A stretch of 64,000 nt of DNA from Peribacillus kribbensis DSM 17871 (GTDB taxonomy: Bacteria > Bacillota > Bacilli > Bacillales > DSM-1321): NCBI RefSeq assembly GCF_000430765.1, contig NZ_AUMQ01000037.1, positions 1 to 64,000 of the forward strand, given 5' to 3'. This document shows, piece by piece, positions 50,062 to 58,777 of this stretch. How positions within the stretch are numbered: the first letter of the stretch is position 1; every line of letters starts with the position of its first letter. The notes beneath the pieces are model-generated. The model ran no database searches, was not told the DNA's origin, and saw nothing but the letters and a program-made list of their open reading frames with translations. Position numbers and translations under genes: made by a program.

Positions 50062-52973
50062 AAGAAGTGCCACAAAAATATCGAGCATTAAAAGTGATAG
50101 CGGCCATACTGGTGATTCTGGTGCTGCCCAGTCTGTTCTTCACATATATCGGCCATGAGCCGATGAAGGAGCAGGTGAAGGCTACCCGCCAGATTGCTGT
50201 GGTCAATGAAGATAATGGATCGAACTTTGAAAAAAAACCTATCAATTTTGTTCACCGGATCCTTCCGGCATTAGAGAAAGACTCTGACTATCAATGGGAA
50301 GTTGTTTCGAGAAGCAGCGCCGAAAAGGGTCTGGCCGACCAAAGGTATGATGCGGTAGTCTATTTCCCATCCGATTTTTCGAAAAACATTCTGACCTTTG
50401 AACAGAACTCACCGGTAAAGGCATCCGTTTCCTATAATCTGCAGGTGAATCTCGATGCAAAAAACAAGGAAAAGCTGCAGAGGGAGCTTGAGATTACAAA
50501 GGGAAATATGAATAAGCAGATTACCTCTCTATATTGGAGTGTAGTCTCCCAATCTGTTGAGGATATCAGAAAGAAGTTTGATAAGATCCTTGAAAAAGAG
50601 ATAGCTTTCCAGAATACGATTTATTCCTTTTATAATCCAAACTCTGAAAAACTGGCATCGGAAATAGAGCAGCAGCGTAAAATGATCAATGACCTTTTCT
50701 CCTCCACAAGGGATGCTGAAAAGGCATCGGCTGCCTCCATGGATAGCTTTAATGCCAATAAAAAGGAAATAGCCGCCTTTGTGGACAGTATCAATAAATA
50801 TAAGGAATACCAGCAAAGGCAGGACGAGCTGTTTACCATGACGGCTGCAGAAAATGAAAAAATGATGCAGGATGGTCTTGGAAACTATGAAACAGTCATC
50901 AATAATAGTGTCCAGGCCGTAGCCGACAGGCAGAATGTGCCGGATGGGGATTTAAAAGGGGAAGACCTTGAACTAAAGGAAAAAATGGCTGGTCTTAAAT
51001 CCAAGATTACCGAAAGCACTGATAAGCTTGACAAGCTTACGGCCTCCCTGAATGATTCGACGGTGGACCAGCAGTTTGAAAAATTAGCATCCATCCAAAG
51101 GGAGCTTGTCCATCAGTATAAACAGGACTCAGGCAGCAGTGCACTGGACAGTATCCAGATGGAACTGATTCCAGCCCGCCAAAAGCTTCAAAGCCCTGGA
51201 TCTGATCCGGAAAATAATCCTGAACCGCCTCCTTCAGGAGGGGATCCAAATACGGATGCCATTATGTCGGCTATTACTGAAGCCAAAAAACAGGCGGAGA
51301 AGTTAAAGGCACAGCTTGAGGCAGCCCAATCGGCTAAACAGGCCCAGCCGGCTTTGAAGACATCTGAACAGGCCCAGGATCAGAGTCAGCCTGTAAGCCA
51401 GTCCCAGCCCAGTATTGAGAACTGGGATGAAATCAACGCTTCTCTCCAGGCGGTCACGTCGGGTATGCAGCAGATTGAGTCGGGTGTCCAGCAGCAGACT
51501 AAAAAACAGGAGGAGCTGCAAAAAGCTTACAATAGCCTGATCAAACAGCTGCAGGACCAGGATCAAGGATCCACCGCTGCAGAAGACACGGCGATTGCCA
51601 AAATAAAGGAAAAAGAAGAAGCGATTCTCCAATCCGGCGGCCTTGCGCAGGTAAGGAAGGACCTGCTTTCCCCTTATTTTCAAATGGGGATCCAGAATAA
51701 GAATATCACCGATCTTTTAACGTATTATACCTATCTCTCTGAATTTGAAGGGGCCATTGCCCGCAATGCCGTCCAGGACGATGAACTGATTGACGGCCTG
51801 ATTAAAGGAGATAAAAATACGAAGGACATTAAAGAGGTGTACACTGCCCTGAAAGAAGAAACAGGGGATAATCGTTATTTCAGCGATATTAAGGATAATC
51901 TCGCAGCTTCGGCCGCAGATGCAGCCCAGCTTGAGGGAGACTATACATCATATACCGATAAAGTGGATAGTTTCATTGGAAAATACAATCAGTATCTAAA
52001 TGAAGAGCAAGCTGCGGTCCTGTCCGATCTGGAAACCCTTCAGGTTAATGCGAGCGGAATCACAGAGAAGCTACGGGAAGGGTATAAACAGGCAGAGGTG
52101 GAAGCACCGGCAGCGGATGCCCTTCAGGGAGAAATGTTTGTCTCCATGCAGGATACAGCTGCTGGAGAGCTAAAGTCTATTTCTGGGTTAATTAACTCGC
52201 TGTCGGAGAGGCAGGGGAATATTGAGGAATACACCAGAACGCTTCAGTCGAAGGTAGGATCAGTCCAGGGGAGAGCTGATACATTAAATGGTACCTGGGC
52301 AGCGAATGTAGATACGACCAAGAAGATTAAAAAGGATGTCTATGGCCTCTTGAACAATACGCTGGTAGATAACCAGCAGAATCCATATGTCTATGATTAT
52401 CTGGCAAGTCCGGTCAATGTGGATGGAAAGGTCATGGAGGATAAGGTGGTGAACACACCGCCGGTTGTCATGCTGATTGTCATCCTTCTATCCGGCCTTG
52501 TCATTGGGTACTTCCTGTACCATTATTCCAGCATGCCGCTGTTTGTCCACCTTTCTCTATTTATTCTTTTGAATGTGGCAGTGGGACTAATCATCAGCAT
52601 CTACGGATTGAATCTTTATGCACTCGGGGATGTACAGGCGATTAAATGGACCGCCTTTACTATCCTGCTGCTAATGGCTTGTTCCAGCGCGGTTCGTTTT
52701 GCGTTTACTATTGGACCTTTCATTGGATGGATTGCAGCAGCAGGCCTGATTTTATTCTTTATTACTCCGTTAATGGATATTGTATTGCCAAACTTTGATT
52801 TTAATCATCCCGTTTCTAATGTGTACATGTCCATCCAATACGGCGACCAATCTAAATTTGCAGGGGCGGCTGTTGTCTTGGGGATAATTGCAGCAGTATT
52901 GACCGCCATGCCATATATAAGCAGGGGCTGGCCGCTGAAGAAACAAAGGGAACTGGCTGCCGATGAAGTATAG
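50058..52973 (+). CDS. esaA: Type VII secretion membrane protein EsaA (YueB)
   Basis: This 971-residue protein has one N-terminal helix (about 10-30) and a very long extracellular, Gln/Glu-rich helical region (about 50-790). About five or six C-terminal helices (about 800-955) follow. It begins with the YhgE/Pip-like IAVVNEDNGSNFEKK. In B. subtilis YueB is the receptor of phage SPP1, so the long stalk could face phage selection. The start GTG overlaps the essC stop by four bases. Confidence 0.93.
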   Translation: MKEVPQKYRALKVIAAILVILVLPSLFFTYIGHEPMKEQVKATRQIAVVNEDNGSNFEKKPINFVHRILPALEKDSDYQWEVVSRSSAEKGLADQRYDAVVYFPSDFSKNILTFEQNSPVKASVSYNLQVNLDAKNKEKLQRELEITKGNMNKQITSLYWSVVSQSVEDIRKKFDKILEKEIAFQNTIYSFYNPNSEKLASEIEQQRKMINDLFSSTRDAEKASAASMDSFNANKKEIAAFVDSINKYKEYQQRQDELFTMTAAENEKMMQDGLGNYETVINNSVQAVADRQNVPDGDLKGEDLELKEKMAGLKSKITESTDKLDKLTASLNDSTVDQQFEKLASIQRELVHQYKQDSGSSALDSIQMELIPARQKLQSPGSDPENNPEPPPSGGDPNTDAIMSAITEAKKQAEKLKAQLEAAQSAKQAQPALKTSEQAQDQSQPVSQSQPSIENWDEINASLQAVTSGMQQIESGVQQQTKKQEELQKAYNSLIKQLQDQDQGSTAAEDTAIAKIKEKEEAILQSGGLAQVRKDLLSPYFQMGIQNKNITDLLTYYTYLSEFEGAIARNAVQDDELIDGLIKGDKNTKDIKEVYTALKEETGDNRYFSDIKDNLAASAADAAQLEGDYTSYTDKVDSFIGKYNQYLNEEQAAVLSDLETLQVNASGITEKLREGYKQAEVEAPAADALQGEMFVSMQDTAAGELKSISGLINSLSERQGNIEEYTRTLQSKVGSVQGRADTLNGTWAANVDTTKKIKKDVYGLLNNTLVDNQQNPYVYDYLASPVNVDGKVMEDKVVNTPPVVMLIVILLSGLVIGYFLYHYSSMPLFVHLSLFILLNVAVGLIISIYGLNLYALGDVQAIKWTAFTILLLMACSSAVRFAFTIGPFIGWIAAAGLILFFITPLMDIVLPNFDFNHPVSNVYMSIQYGDQSKFAGAAVVLGIIAAVLTAMPYISRGWPLKKQRELAADEV

Positions 52974-53454
52974 AAGGTACTTCCTGCTCCCTGTTCTCTG
53001 CCTGGGGATTTTGCTGGCAGGAACAGGGACAGGGGATGCACAGGAACATGCAGATGTGAAGCCGAACACGTACAAAGATAAGAATATTAAGCTGAATACG
53101 GATTACTTTCATGAGGATTCCCTGCTGAAAGAAAAGGCAGTGCTTCCGGATGAACAAAAGATGCTGACTTTTAAAAAGAAAAAAAATACCCTGATAAGCA
53201 ATGTAGAAAGGAAGCTTTTCATCAGCAGTGAACATCAAACAACGGCAGCAGGCGTAAAAGCAGAGCAGCTGAACCTGTTTACTGATCCCAATCTGAACAG
53301 TGCACCGATTTATAAAGATCCATCTTCTTCTGATAAGGAGGAAAACAAGCTGTATCTGCCTTTAATCTTCGGGGTGCTGCTGATCATGATCATTCTGTTT
53401 ATGTTCCTTGTGCTGGTGCCCAGAATCTCTAAAGAGTTGAAAAAAACCTCCTGA
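52963..53454 (+). CDS. essA: Type VII secretion protein EssA (YueC)
   Basis: This 163-residue protein has an N-terminal signal-like segment (YFLLPVLCLGILLAGTG), an extracytoplasmic part, and one C-terminal helix (LYLPLIFGVLLIMIILFMFL, about 129-148). It matches the EssA/YueC family in size and position. It overlaps esaA by 11 bases. Last gene of the operon; its stop is inside the terminator stem. Confidence 0.9.
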   Translation: MKYRRYFLLPVLCLGILLAGTGTGDAQEHADVKPNTYKDKNIKLNTDYFHEDSLLKEKAVLPDEQKMLTFKKKKNTLISNVERKLFISSEHQTTAAGVKAEQLNLFTDPNLNSAPIYKDPSSSDKEENKLYLPLIFGVLLIMIILFMFLVLVPRISKELKKTS

Positions 53455-53478
53455 AGCAGCTTTCAGGAGGTTTCTTCT
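53441..53478. terminator. Terminator between essA and treR
   Basis: AAACCTCCTGAA / TTCAGGAGGTTT stem with a 6-base loop and T-rich flank on both strands. It ends the secretion operon and the tre operon, which converge here. Confidence 0.92.
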
Positions 53479-54193
53479 ATTTGCGGCGGGCAAAATCCAC
53501 GAATCGGAATTTATCAGGCCGATGTCTGGATTCCGTGTATTGGAAGAGCCGCGCATCATCCAGATAGACATAGTTTTTTACGACTACAATATTGGAGTAG
53601 CCATCAAGGTTTAAATAGTTTCGATCTTCTTCAGTAGGCTCCTCTACCGTAATTTCCTTTTTGGCAAAGGAGATGGAAAGCCCGAGCTCTCCCTCGATAT
53701 ATTCATAAATGGAATTCTGGCAGATTTCTTCTGTCAGAATAGGTACAAGCTCTTCAACGAGAAAATCTTTATCCAGGATAATTTTTTCCCGGTCGATTTC
53801 CCTGACCCGCAGGACCTTCCATACATGCTGCCGGGAGGAGATCTTCATATTTTCCGCCAATTCTGCTGTCGGCTCTGTCAGGCTTAACTCCGCTACATGG
53901 GTCTTGGCGCGGTGTCCTATTTTGCGGGACACTTCCTTAAAGCTGACCAGGCCAGAAACAGGGAAGTCAAATTTGCTGATATCCAGGACAATGGAGCCTT
54001 TTCCCTGGACCTTGTGTATATAACCGTCCTCAGAGAGCATTTTGAGCGCTTTGCGGATCGTTTCACGGGAGCTGTTATACATTTCAGTAAGCTCATTTTC
54101 AGAAGGCAGGAGAGACCCTGCCTTGATTTCCTCGTTCTGAATTTTATCGGCAAGATCATCATAGACCTTAATAAATTTATTTCGCACCGTCAT
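53477..54193 (-). CDS. treR: Trehalose operon repressor TreR (GntR/HutC family)
   Basis: This 238-residue repressor has a GntR winged helix (LLPSENELTEMYNSSRETIRKAL, about 28-50) and a UTRA ligand domain (about 90-235). It is closely similar to B. subtilis TreR, including the end ESRHRPDKFRFVDFARR. It senses trehalose-6-phosphate and binds the operators upstream of treP. The start at ATG 54193 matches the TreR N-terminus, though its ribosome binding site is weak. Third gene of treP-treA-treR. Confidence 0.94.
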   Translation of the reverse strand: MTVRNKFIKVYDDLADKIQNEEIKAGSLLPSENELTEMYNSSRETIRKALKMLSEDGYIHKVQGKGSIVLDISKFDFPVSGLVSFKEVSRKIGHRAKTHVAELSLTEPTAELAENMKISSRQHVWKVLRVREIDREKIILDKDFLVEELVPILTEEICQNSIYEYIEGELGLSISFAKKEITVEEPTEEDRNYLNLDGYSNIVVVKNYVYLDDARLFQYTESRHRPDKFRFVDFARRK

Positions 54194-54212
54194 CACCAAG
54201 AAAATTGTATCA

Positions 54213-55910
54213 TTATTTCTGAATATAATAAACGATGGATTCGAATGGACGCAGATGGACCCGCTCTGATAAAAGAGGAGCATCGGGATAATTGGCAATA
54301 AGGATGTCAGCATGGCTTTCGGCCTGCGGCAGATCCACGGTCACTTCTTTGTCAAAGAAGTTGTTGATCACAAGCAGCTTCTCGCACTTGTACTTTCTTT
54401 CATAAGCGAATACAGAAGGATGATCTGTAAGGAGCAGCGTGTAATTGCCGTAAGTGATAATATCCATTTCTTTGCGAAGCTTGATCAGCTTCTGATAATG
54501 ATAGAAAATGGAGTCCCTGTCAGCCAGTGCTTGCTCCGCATTAATGGTTGTATAATTGCTGGCAGTACTGATCCATGGGGTGCCAGTGGTGAAGCCAGCC
54601 TGCTCGCTGCTGTCCCATTGGACAGGGGTCCTGGAATTGTCCCGGGAACGGCTCTTTATGATCTCCATGATCGTGTCCTCCTCCATGCCCCGGTCTTTCA
54701 GGATCTTGAAGTAGTTTAAGGTTTCCACATCACGGTAGTCTTCAATGGAGTCAAATTTAGGATTCGTCATTCCGAATTCTTCGCCCTGGTATACATAAGG
54801 AGTTCCCTGCATCATATGAATCACAGTTGCCAGCATTTTAGCGGATTCTTTATGATAGATGCCATCGTCCCCAAAGCGGGACACGATTCGGGGCTGATCA
54901 TGGTTGCACCAGAATAAGGCGTTCCAGCCGCCGCCTTTTTGCATGTCCATCTGCCATTTTGAAAGAATCTGTTTAAGGGCAGGGAAGTCAAAGTTTGAGA
55001 GTGCCCATTTTTCCCCGTTCGGATAATCGACTTTTAGATGGTGGAAATTAAAGGTCATGCTCAGTTCTTTATTTTCAGGTTTTGTATACTGGATGCAATG
55101 GTCAATGGTTGTGGAAGACATCTCTCCAACCGTCATGCCGTCATATTTCGAAAAAACCTGTTCATTCATTTCGTGAATGAATTCATGGACTCTTGGACCG
55201 TCTGTATAGAACTTACGGCCGTCCGCAGGGAGAGATGAACCGTCATCATTCGGAAACTCCTGATTTTTGGATATCAGATTGATGACGTCCAGCCTGAAAC
55301 CATCGACGCCTTTCTTGAACCAGAAATGCATCATATCATATATTTTCTGACGGAGCTCTTTATTTTCCCAATTCAAATCTGCCTGTGTAACATCAAAAAG
55401 ATGCAGATAATACTGTTCGGTTTCCTTGTTATATTTCCAAGCAGGACCTCCGAATTTCGAAATCCAGTTCGCCGGTACGCCTCCATCTTCTGCCGGATCA
55501 CGCCAGATGTAATACTCGCGGTACGGATTGTCCCTAGAGGACCTGGCCTCCTGGAACCATTCATGTTCAGTTGATGTATGATTGACCACAATATCCATGA
55601 TAAGCTTGATGTCCCGGCGGTGGGCCTCCTCCAGCAGCTGCTCGAAATCAGCCATCGACCCATACTCCTCATGGATACTGTAATAATCACTGATATCATA
55701 TCCATTATCCTTCTGAGGGGACTTATAAGGAGGAGTAAGCCACAGCACATCCACCCCAAGCTCTTTCAAATAATCAAGCTTACAGATAATCCCCTGCAAA
55801 TCCCCGACACCACTGCCCGTCGTATCCATAAAACTCTTAGGATAAATCTGATAAACCGTCGACCTTCTCCACCATTCATTCATTTCTTTTATATCATTTA
55901 TATCTTGCAT
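54213..55910 (-). CDS. treA: Trehalose-6-phosphate hydrolase TreA (GH13)
   Basis: This 565-residue cytoplasmic enzyme splits trehalose-6-phosphate to glucose and glucose-6-phosphate. GH13 motifs are DIVVNHTS, GFRLDVINLI (nucleophile Asp), MTVGEMSS (acid Glu) and NHDQPRIVSRFG. The start at ATG 55910 follows GGAGGTG by seven bases; a longer frame exists but runs into the repeats upstream. Close to B. subtilis TreA in length. Between treP and treR in the operon. Confidence 0.95.
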   Translation of the reverse strand: MQDINDIKEMNEWWRRSTVYQIYPKSFMDTTGSGVGDLQGIICKLDYLKELGVDVLWLTPPYKSPQKDNGYDISDYYSIHEEYGSMADFEQLLEEAHRRDIKLIMDIVVNHTSTEHEWFQEARSSRDNPYREYYIWRDPAEDGGVPANWISKFGGPAWKYNKETEQYYLHLFDVTQADLNWENKELRQKIYDMMHFWFKKGVDGFRLDVINLISKNQEFPNDDGSSLPADGRKFYTDGPRVHEFIHEMNEQVFSKYDGMTVGEMSSTTIDHCIQYTKPENKELSMTFNFHHLKVDYPNGEKWALSNFDFPALKQILSKWQMDMQKGGGWNALFWCNHDQPRIVSRFGDDGIYHKESAKMLATVIHMMQGTPYVYQGEEFGMTNPKFDSIEDYRDVETLNYFKILKDRGMEEDTIMEIIKSRSRDNSRTPVQWDSSEQAGFTTGTPWISTASNYTTINAEQALADRDSIFYHYQKLIKLRKEMDIITYGNYTLLLTDHPSVFAYERKYKCEKLLVINNFFDKEVTVDLPQAESHADILIANYPDAPLLSERVHLRPFESIVYYIQK

Positions 55911-55928
55911 ATAGAGGCACCTCCATGT

Positions 55929-56007
55929 GGAAATGGGGACATACCCCATTTCCAAAGTTGATTTTCTTGCTAAATCGGGCGGAAAATGGGGTCAGACGCC
56001 ATTTCCC
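55929..56007. repeat. Two REP-like palindromes between treP and treA
   Basis: GGAAATGGGG-N5-CCCCATTTCC (55929-55953, perfect) and a related imperfect one starting GGAAAATGGGGTCAGACG and ending CCATTTCCC (55981-56007) lie 27 bases apart. The shared GGAAA(A)TGGGG core suggests members of a dispersed palindromic family (REP/BIME-like) rather than operon-specific signals. Confidence 0.6.
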
Positions 56008-56017
56008 AAAACGAACC

Positions 56018-56048
56018 ATTGGCAAAGCGGAGGATCCGATTTGCCAAT
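56018..56048 (-). other. Hairpin immediately after treP
   Basis: ATTGGCAAA / TTTGCCAAT with an inner CGGA/TCCG pairing, 18 bases beyond the treP stop. There is no T run. It is probably an mRNA processing or stability element between treP and treA. Confidence 0.6.
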
Positions 56049-56065
56049 GTGTGCGGTATTTATAA

Positions 56066-57484
56066 TCAGGCTTTTTGTTTTCTGAATTTGCCTAGGATAA
56101 ATGTCAGTACGAACGGTACGACGAGAGCGATGGCCATTCCCACAAAGAATGGAGCCCATTTTTGTGGAACGATGGAGAAGAAGGCAGGAAGTCCGCCAAC
56201 TCCAATGGACGGAGCCATAACTTTATTGACCGTGATGTAAACCGCCCCCAGCGCTGAACCAGTCATAGCCGCAAAGAATGGATAGCGGAAGCGCAGGTTC
56301 ACCCCGAACATCGCCGGTTCAGTAACGCCGAGGAATGCTGAGATGGATGAAGACAAGGATAATCCTTTAACTTTTTCATCTCGTGTAATGAACATCATCG
56401 CAAGGGCAGATGATCCTTGTGCAATATTAGATAGTGCCACGATCGGCCATAGGAACGTACCTCCAATGCTTGCAATCAGCTGGAAGTCCACCGCAAGGAA
56501 GGTGTGATGCATCCCGGTAATAACCAGCGGACCATACAAGGCACCATAGATTAAGCCCCCGAGTGCAGGAACTTTGTCAAAAATTCCAGTAAACACATGT
56601 GTAATGGCGTTCCCAATTCCAAATGTAACTGGTCCGATGATCGTAAAGGCAAGGAATCCTGTTACAAGAAGGGCCACTGGTGCAACAACCAGTAATTTAA
56701 TGGTATCCGGTGTCCGCTTATTTAAAAATGTTTCAATCTTTGCAAGCAGCAGCGAAGCAAAGAGAATCGGCAGGATCTGCCCCTGATAGCCGACTTTATT
56801 TACATGCCAGCCAAAAAGGTTCCATGTAGGGATTTTTCCTGCTTCCTTGGCCTCTGCATATCCCCAGGCATTCAGTAAGTCAGGGTGAACAAGGATTAAT
56901 CCCAATACGATACCAAGGAGTGGGCTGCCGCCAAACCGCTTTACGGCTGACCAGCCGACAAGTGCAGGCAGGAACGTAAATGCCGTATTGGCAATAAGGT
57001 TGATAATGGAAGCGAAGTCTTTCCATTCTGAATGGACATCAACGAAGGATTTTCCATCATAAAAGATGCCTGAGCCAGTCAGAATATTGTTGATTCCCAT
57101 TAATAAGCCGGCTGTTACGATAGCGGGAAGAATGGGTATAAAGATATCTGCCAGAGTCTTAATCGCTCTCTGTACAGGATTTAAATTTTTCTCTGCTGCT
57201 GATTTTGTATCTTCTTTGGTAGCGGTGCCAATCCCGGCAGCATCCACCATTTCGGCATAGACCTTATCAACAAGTCCCTGGCCGATGACGACCTGAAACT
57301 GTCCGTTGGCGGAGAAGGATCCCTTTACTACATCGAGGTCATCCAACTTCTGTTTATCTACTTTCTTTTCATCATGTAAAGCAAAACGAAGCCTGGTTAC
57401 GCAATGTGTAGCAGAGGCGATGTTACCGCTTCCGCCGACAGCATCAACGATTTTCTCGGCGTCAAGACGATTATTGTTTGCCAT
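56066..57484 (-). CDS. treP: PTS trehalose transporter subunit EIIBC
   Basis: This 472-residue importer phosphorylates trehalose to trehalose-6-phosphate. EIIB has phospho-Cys28 in ATHCVTRLRF, and EIIC has about ten helices (about 105-470). No EIIA domain is fused, so it relies on a separate glucose-type EIIA, as in B. subtilis. The start at ATG 57484 follows GGGGG; the upstream in-frame ATG (57514) is less likely. First gene of treP-treA-treR. Confidence 0.94.
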   Translation of the reverse strand: MANNNRLDAEKIVDAVGGSGNIASATHCVTRLRFALHDEKKVDKQKLDDLDVVKGSFSANGQFQVVIGQGLVDKVYAEMVDAAGIGTATKEDTKSAAEKNLNPVQRAIKTLADIFIPILPAIVTAGLLMGINNILTGSGIFYDGKSFVDVHSEWKDFASIINLIANTAFTFLPALVGWSAVKRFGGSPLLGIVLGLILVHPDLLNAWGYAEAKEAGKIPTWNLFGWHVNKVGYQGQILPILFASLLLAKIETFLNKRTPDTIKLLVVAPVALLVTGFLAFTIIGPVTFGIGNAITHVFTGIFDKVPALGGLIYGALYGPLVITGMHHTFLAVDFQLIASIGGTFLWPIVALSNIAQGSSALAMMFITRDEKVKGLSLSSSISAFLGVTEPAMFGVNLRFRYPFFAAMTGSALGAVYITVNKVMAPSIGVGGLPAFFSIVPQKWAPFFVGMAIALVVPFVLTFILGKFRKQKA

Positions 57485-57560
57485 TTCTAAACCCCCATCA
57501 CAGATGTTGTTCATTTCCTATTTATTTACTTCCAAAAGGAAGCCATCAGAGCTTTGTTAC

Positions 57561-57638
57561 TTGTATATACAGGATGTAACTGTTTACATCATAACTTGTA
57601 TATACAAATCCGTCAATAGAAAAATTAAAACGCTTTCG
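57561..57638 (-). promoter_or_regulatory. tre promoter with two TreR operators and a cre-like site
   Basis: On the minus strand: TTGACG (complement of 57611-57616), 17-base spacer, TATGAT (complement of 57588-57593). A perfect tre operator TTGTATATACAA (57596-57607) fills the spacer, and a second, TTGTATATACAG (57561-57572), lies downstream. A cre-like TTAAAACGCTTTCG (57625-57638) lies just upstream of the -35. TreR and CcpA control is thus expected. Confidence 0.9.
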
Positions 57639-57820
57639 CAAAAAAGTTCAGTCCTTTTTTTCATTCCTAGATCCCCTTTTTTAAGATTTTGCTATCGTAT
57701 CAGCTCCAGGTGTTTGTTTAATAAATAGTCTTGTCCAGAAGGGAAATTGTAACTATTTGGCGAATATGTAGTTAATTTAGACCTGCTACAACAGGTTTTT
57801 AGACGGGGAGGAAAGTGGAT

Positions 57821-58777
57821 ATGGAACAATCGCAGGTTAAAATCGAAAAGATTTTAGATAATATTGCAAAAGTAATGATCGGAAAGAGACATGTGGCAGA
57901 GCTGAGCGTGGTGGCATTATTGGCAGATGGCCATGTTCTATTAGAGGATGTTCCTGGAGTAGGAAAGACAATGATGGTCAGGGCGCTTGCCAAATCCATC
58001 GGTGCAAGTTTTAGGCGGATTCAATTCACCCCGGACCTGCTGCCTTCCGATGTTACGGGAGTATCTATTTATAATGCAAAGGAACAGGAATTTGTATTCA
58101 GGCCGGGGCCGATCATGGGGAATATTATCCTGGCTGATGAAATAAATCGGACCTCCCCGAAGACGCAGTCTGCCCTGCTTGAGGGTATGGAGGAAGCGAG
58201 CGTTACGATTGACGGTGAAACCATGATTCTCGAGAAGCCATTCTTCGTTATGGCAACCCAGAATCCGATTGAATATGAAGGGACCTATCCTCTTCCAGAG
58301 GCACAGCTCGACCGATTTCTGCTGCGTTTAAAAATGGGCTACCCGGAAGCAGGAGAAGAAATGGAAATCTTAACAAGAGCCCAAGTCTCACCTCCCATTA
58401 TCAACCTTCAATCTGTCATGGACATTGAAGATCTGAGAATGCTGCAGGAAGAGGTTAAAACGATTCATGTGGATGCGACGATCAAGCGGTATATCGTGGA
58501 ACTGACAAATCGGACCCGGGAACACCGACATATCTTTTTGGGAGTCAGTCCAAGGGGTTCCATAGCCCTGATGAAAGCCTCGCAGGCATATGCCATGCTG
58601 AATGGGAGGGACTTTGTTCTTCCGGATGATGTACAATATCTTGCTCCATATGTATTCTCCCATCGGGTCATTCTCCGTGCCGATGCCAAGTATGAAGGAT
58701 TAACCTCTGAGGATATTATCAATGAAATGGTGGCCAAAACACCGGTTCCCGTACAAAGGCTAGTGAACCATAAATGA
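57821..58777 (+). CDS. yeaC: MoxR family AAA+ ATPase (YeaC)
   Basis: This 318-residue ATPase has Walker A in EDVPGVGKTMMVRAL (about 46-60), Walker B in ILADEINRTSPKTQ (about 106-119) and a sensor region ATQNPIEYEGTYPLPEAQLDRF. MoxR proteins act as chaperones for assembly of metal- or VWA-containing complexes. ATG 57821, nine bases after GGGAGG, is preferred over the closer GTG at 57815. First gene of yeaC-yeaD-yebA, a conserved MoxR-DUF58-transglutaminase cluster. Confidence 0.92.
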   Translation: MEQSQVKIEKILDNIAKVMIGKRHVAELSVVALLADGHVLLEDVPGVGKTMMVRALAKSIGASFRRIQFTPDLLPSDVTGVSIYNAKEQEFVFRPGPIMGNIILADEINRTSPKTQSALLEGMEEASVTIDGETMILEKPFFVMATQNPIEYEGTYPLPEAQLDRFLLRLKMGYPEAGEEMEILTRAQVSPPIINLQSVMDIEDLRMLQEEVKTIHVDATIKRYIVELTNRTREHRHIFLGVSPRGSIALMKASQAYAMLNGRDFVLPDDVQYLAPYVFSHRVILRADAKYEGLTSEDIINEMVAKTPVPVQRLVNHK

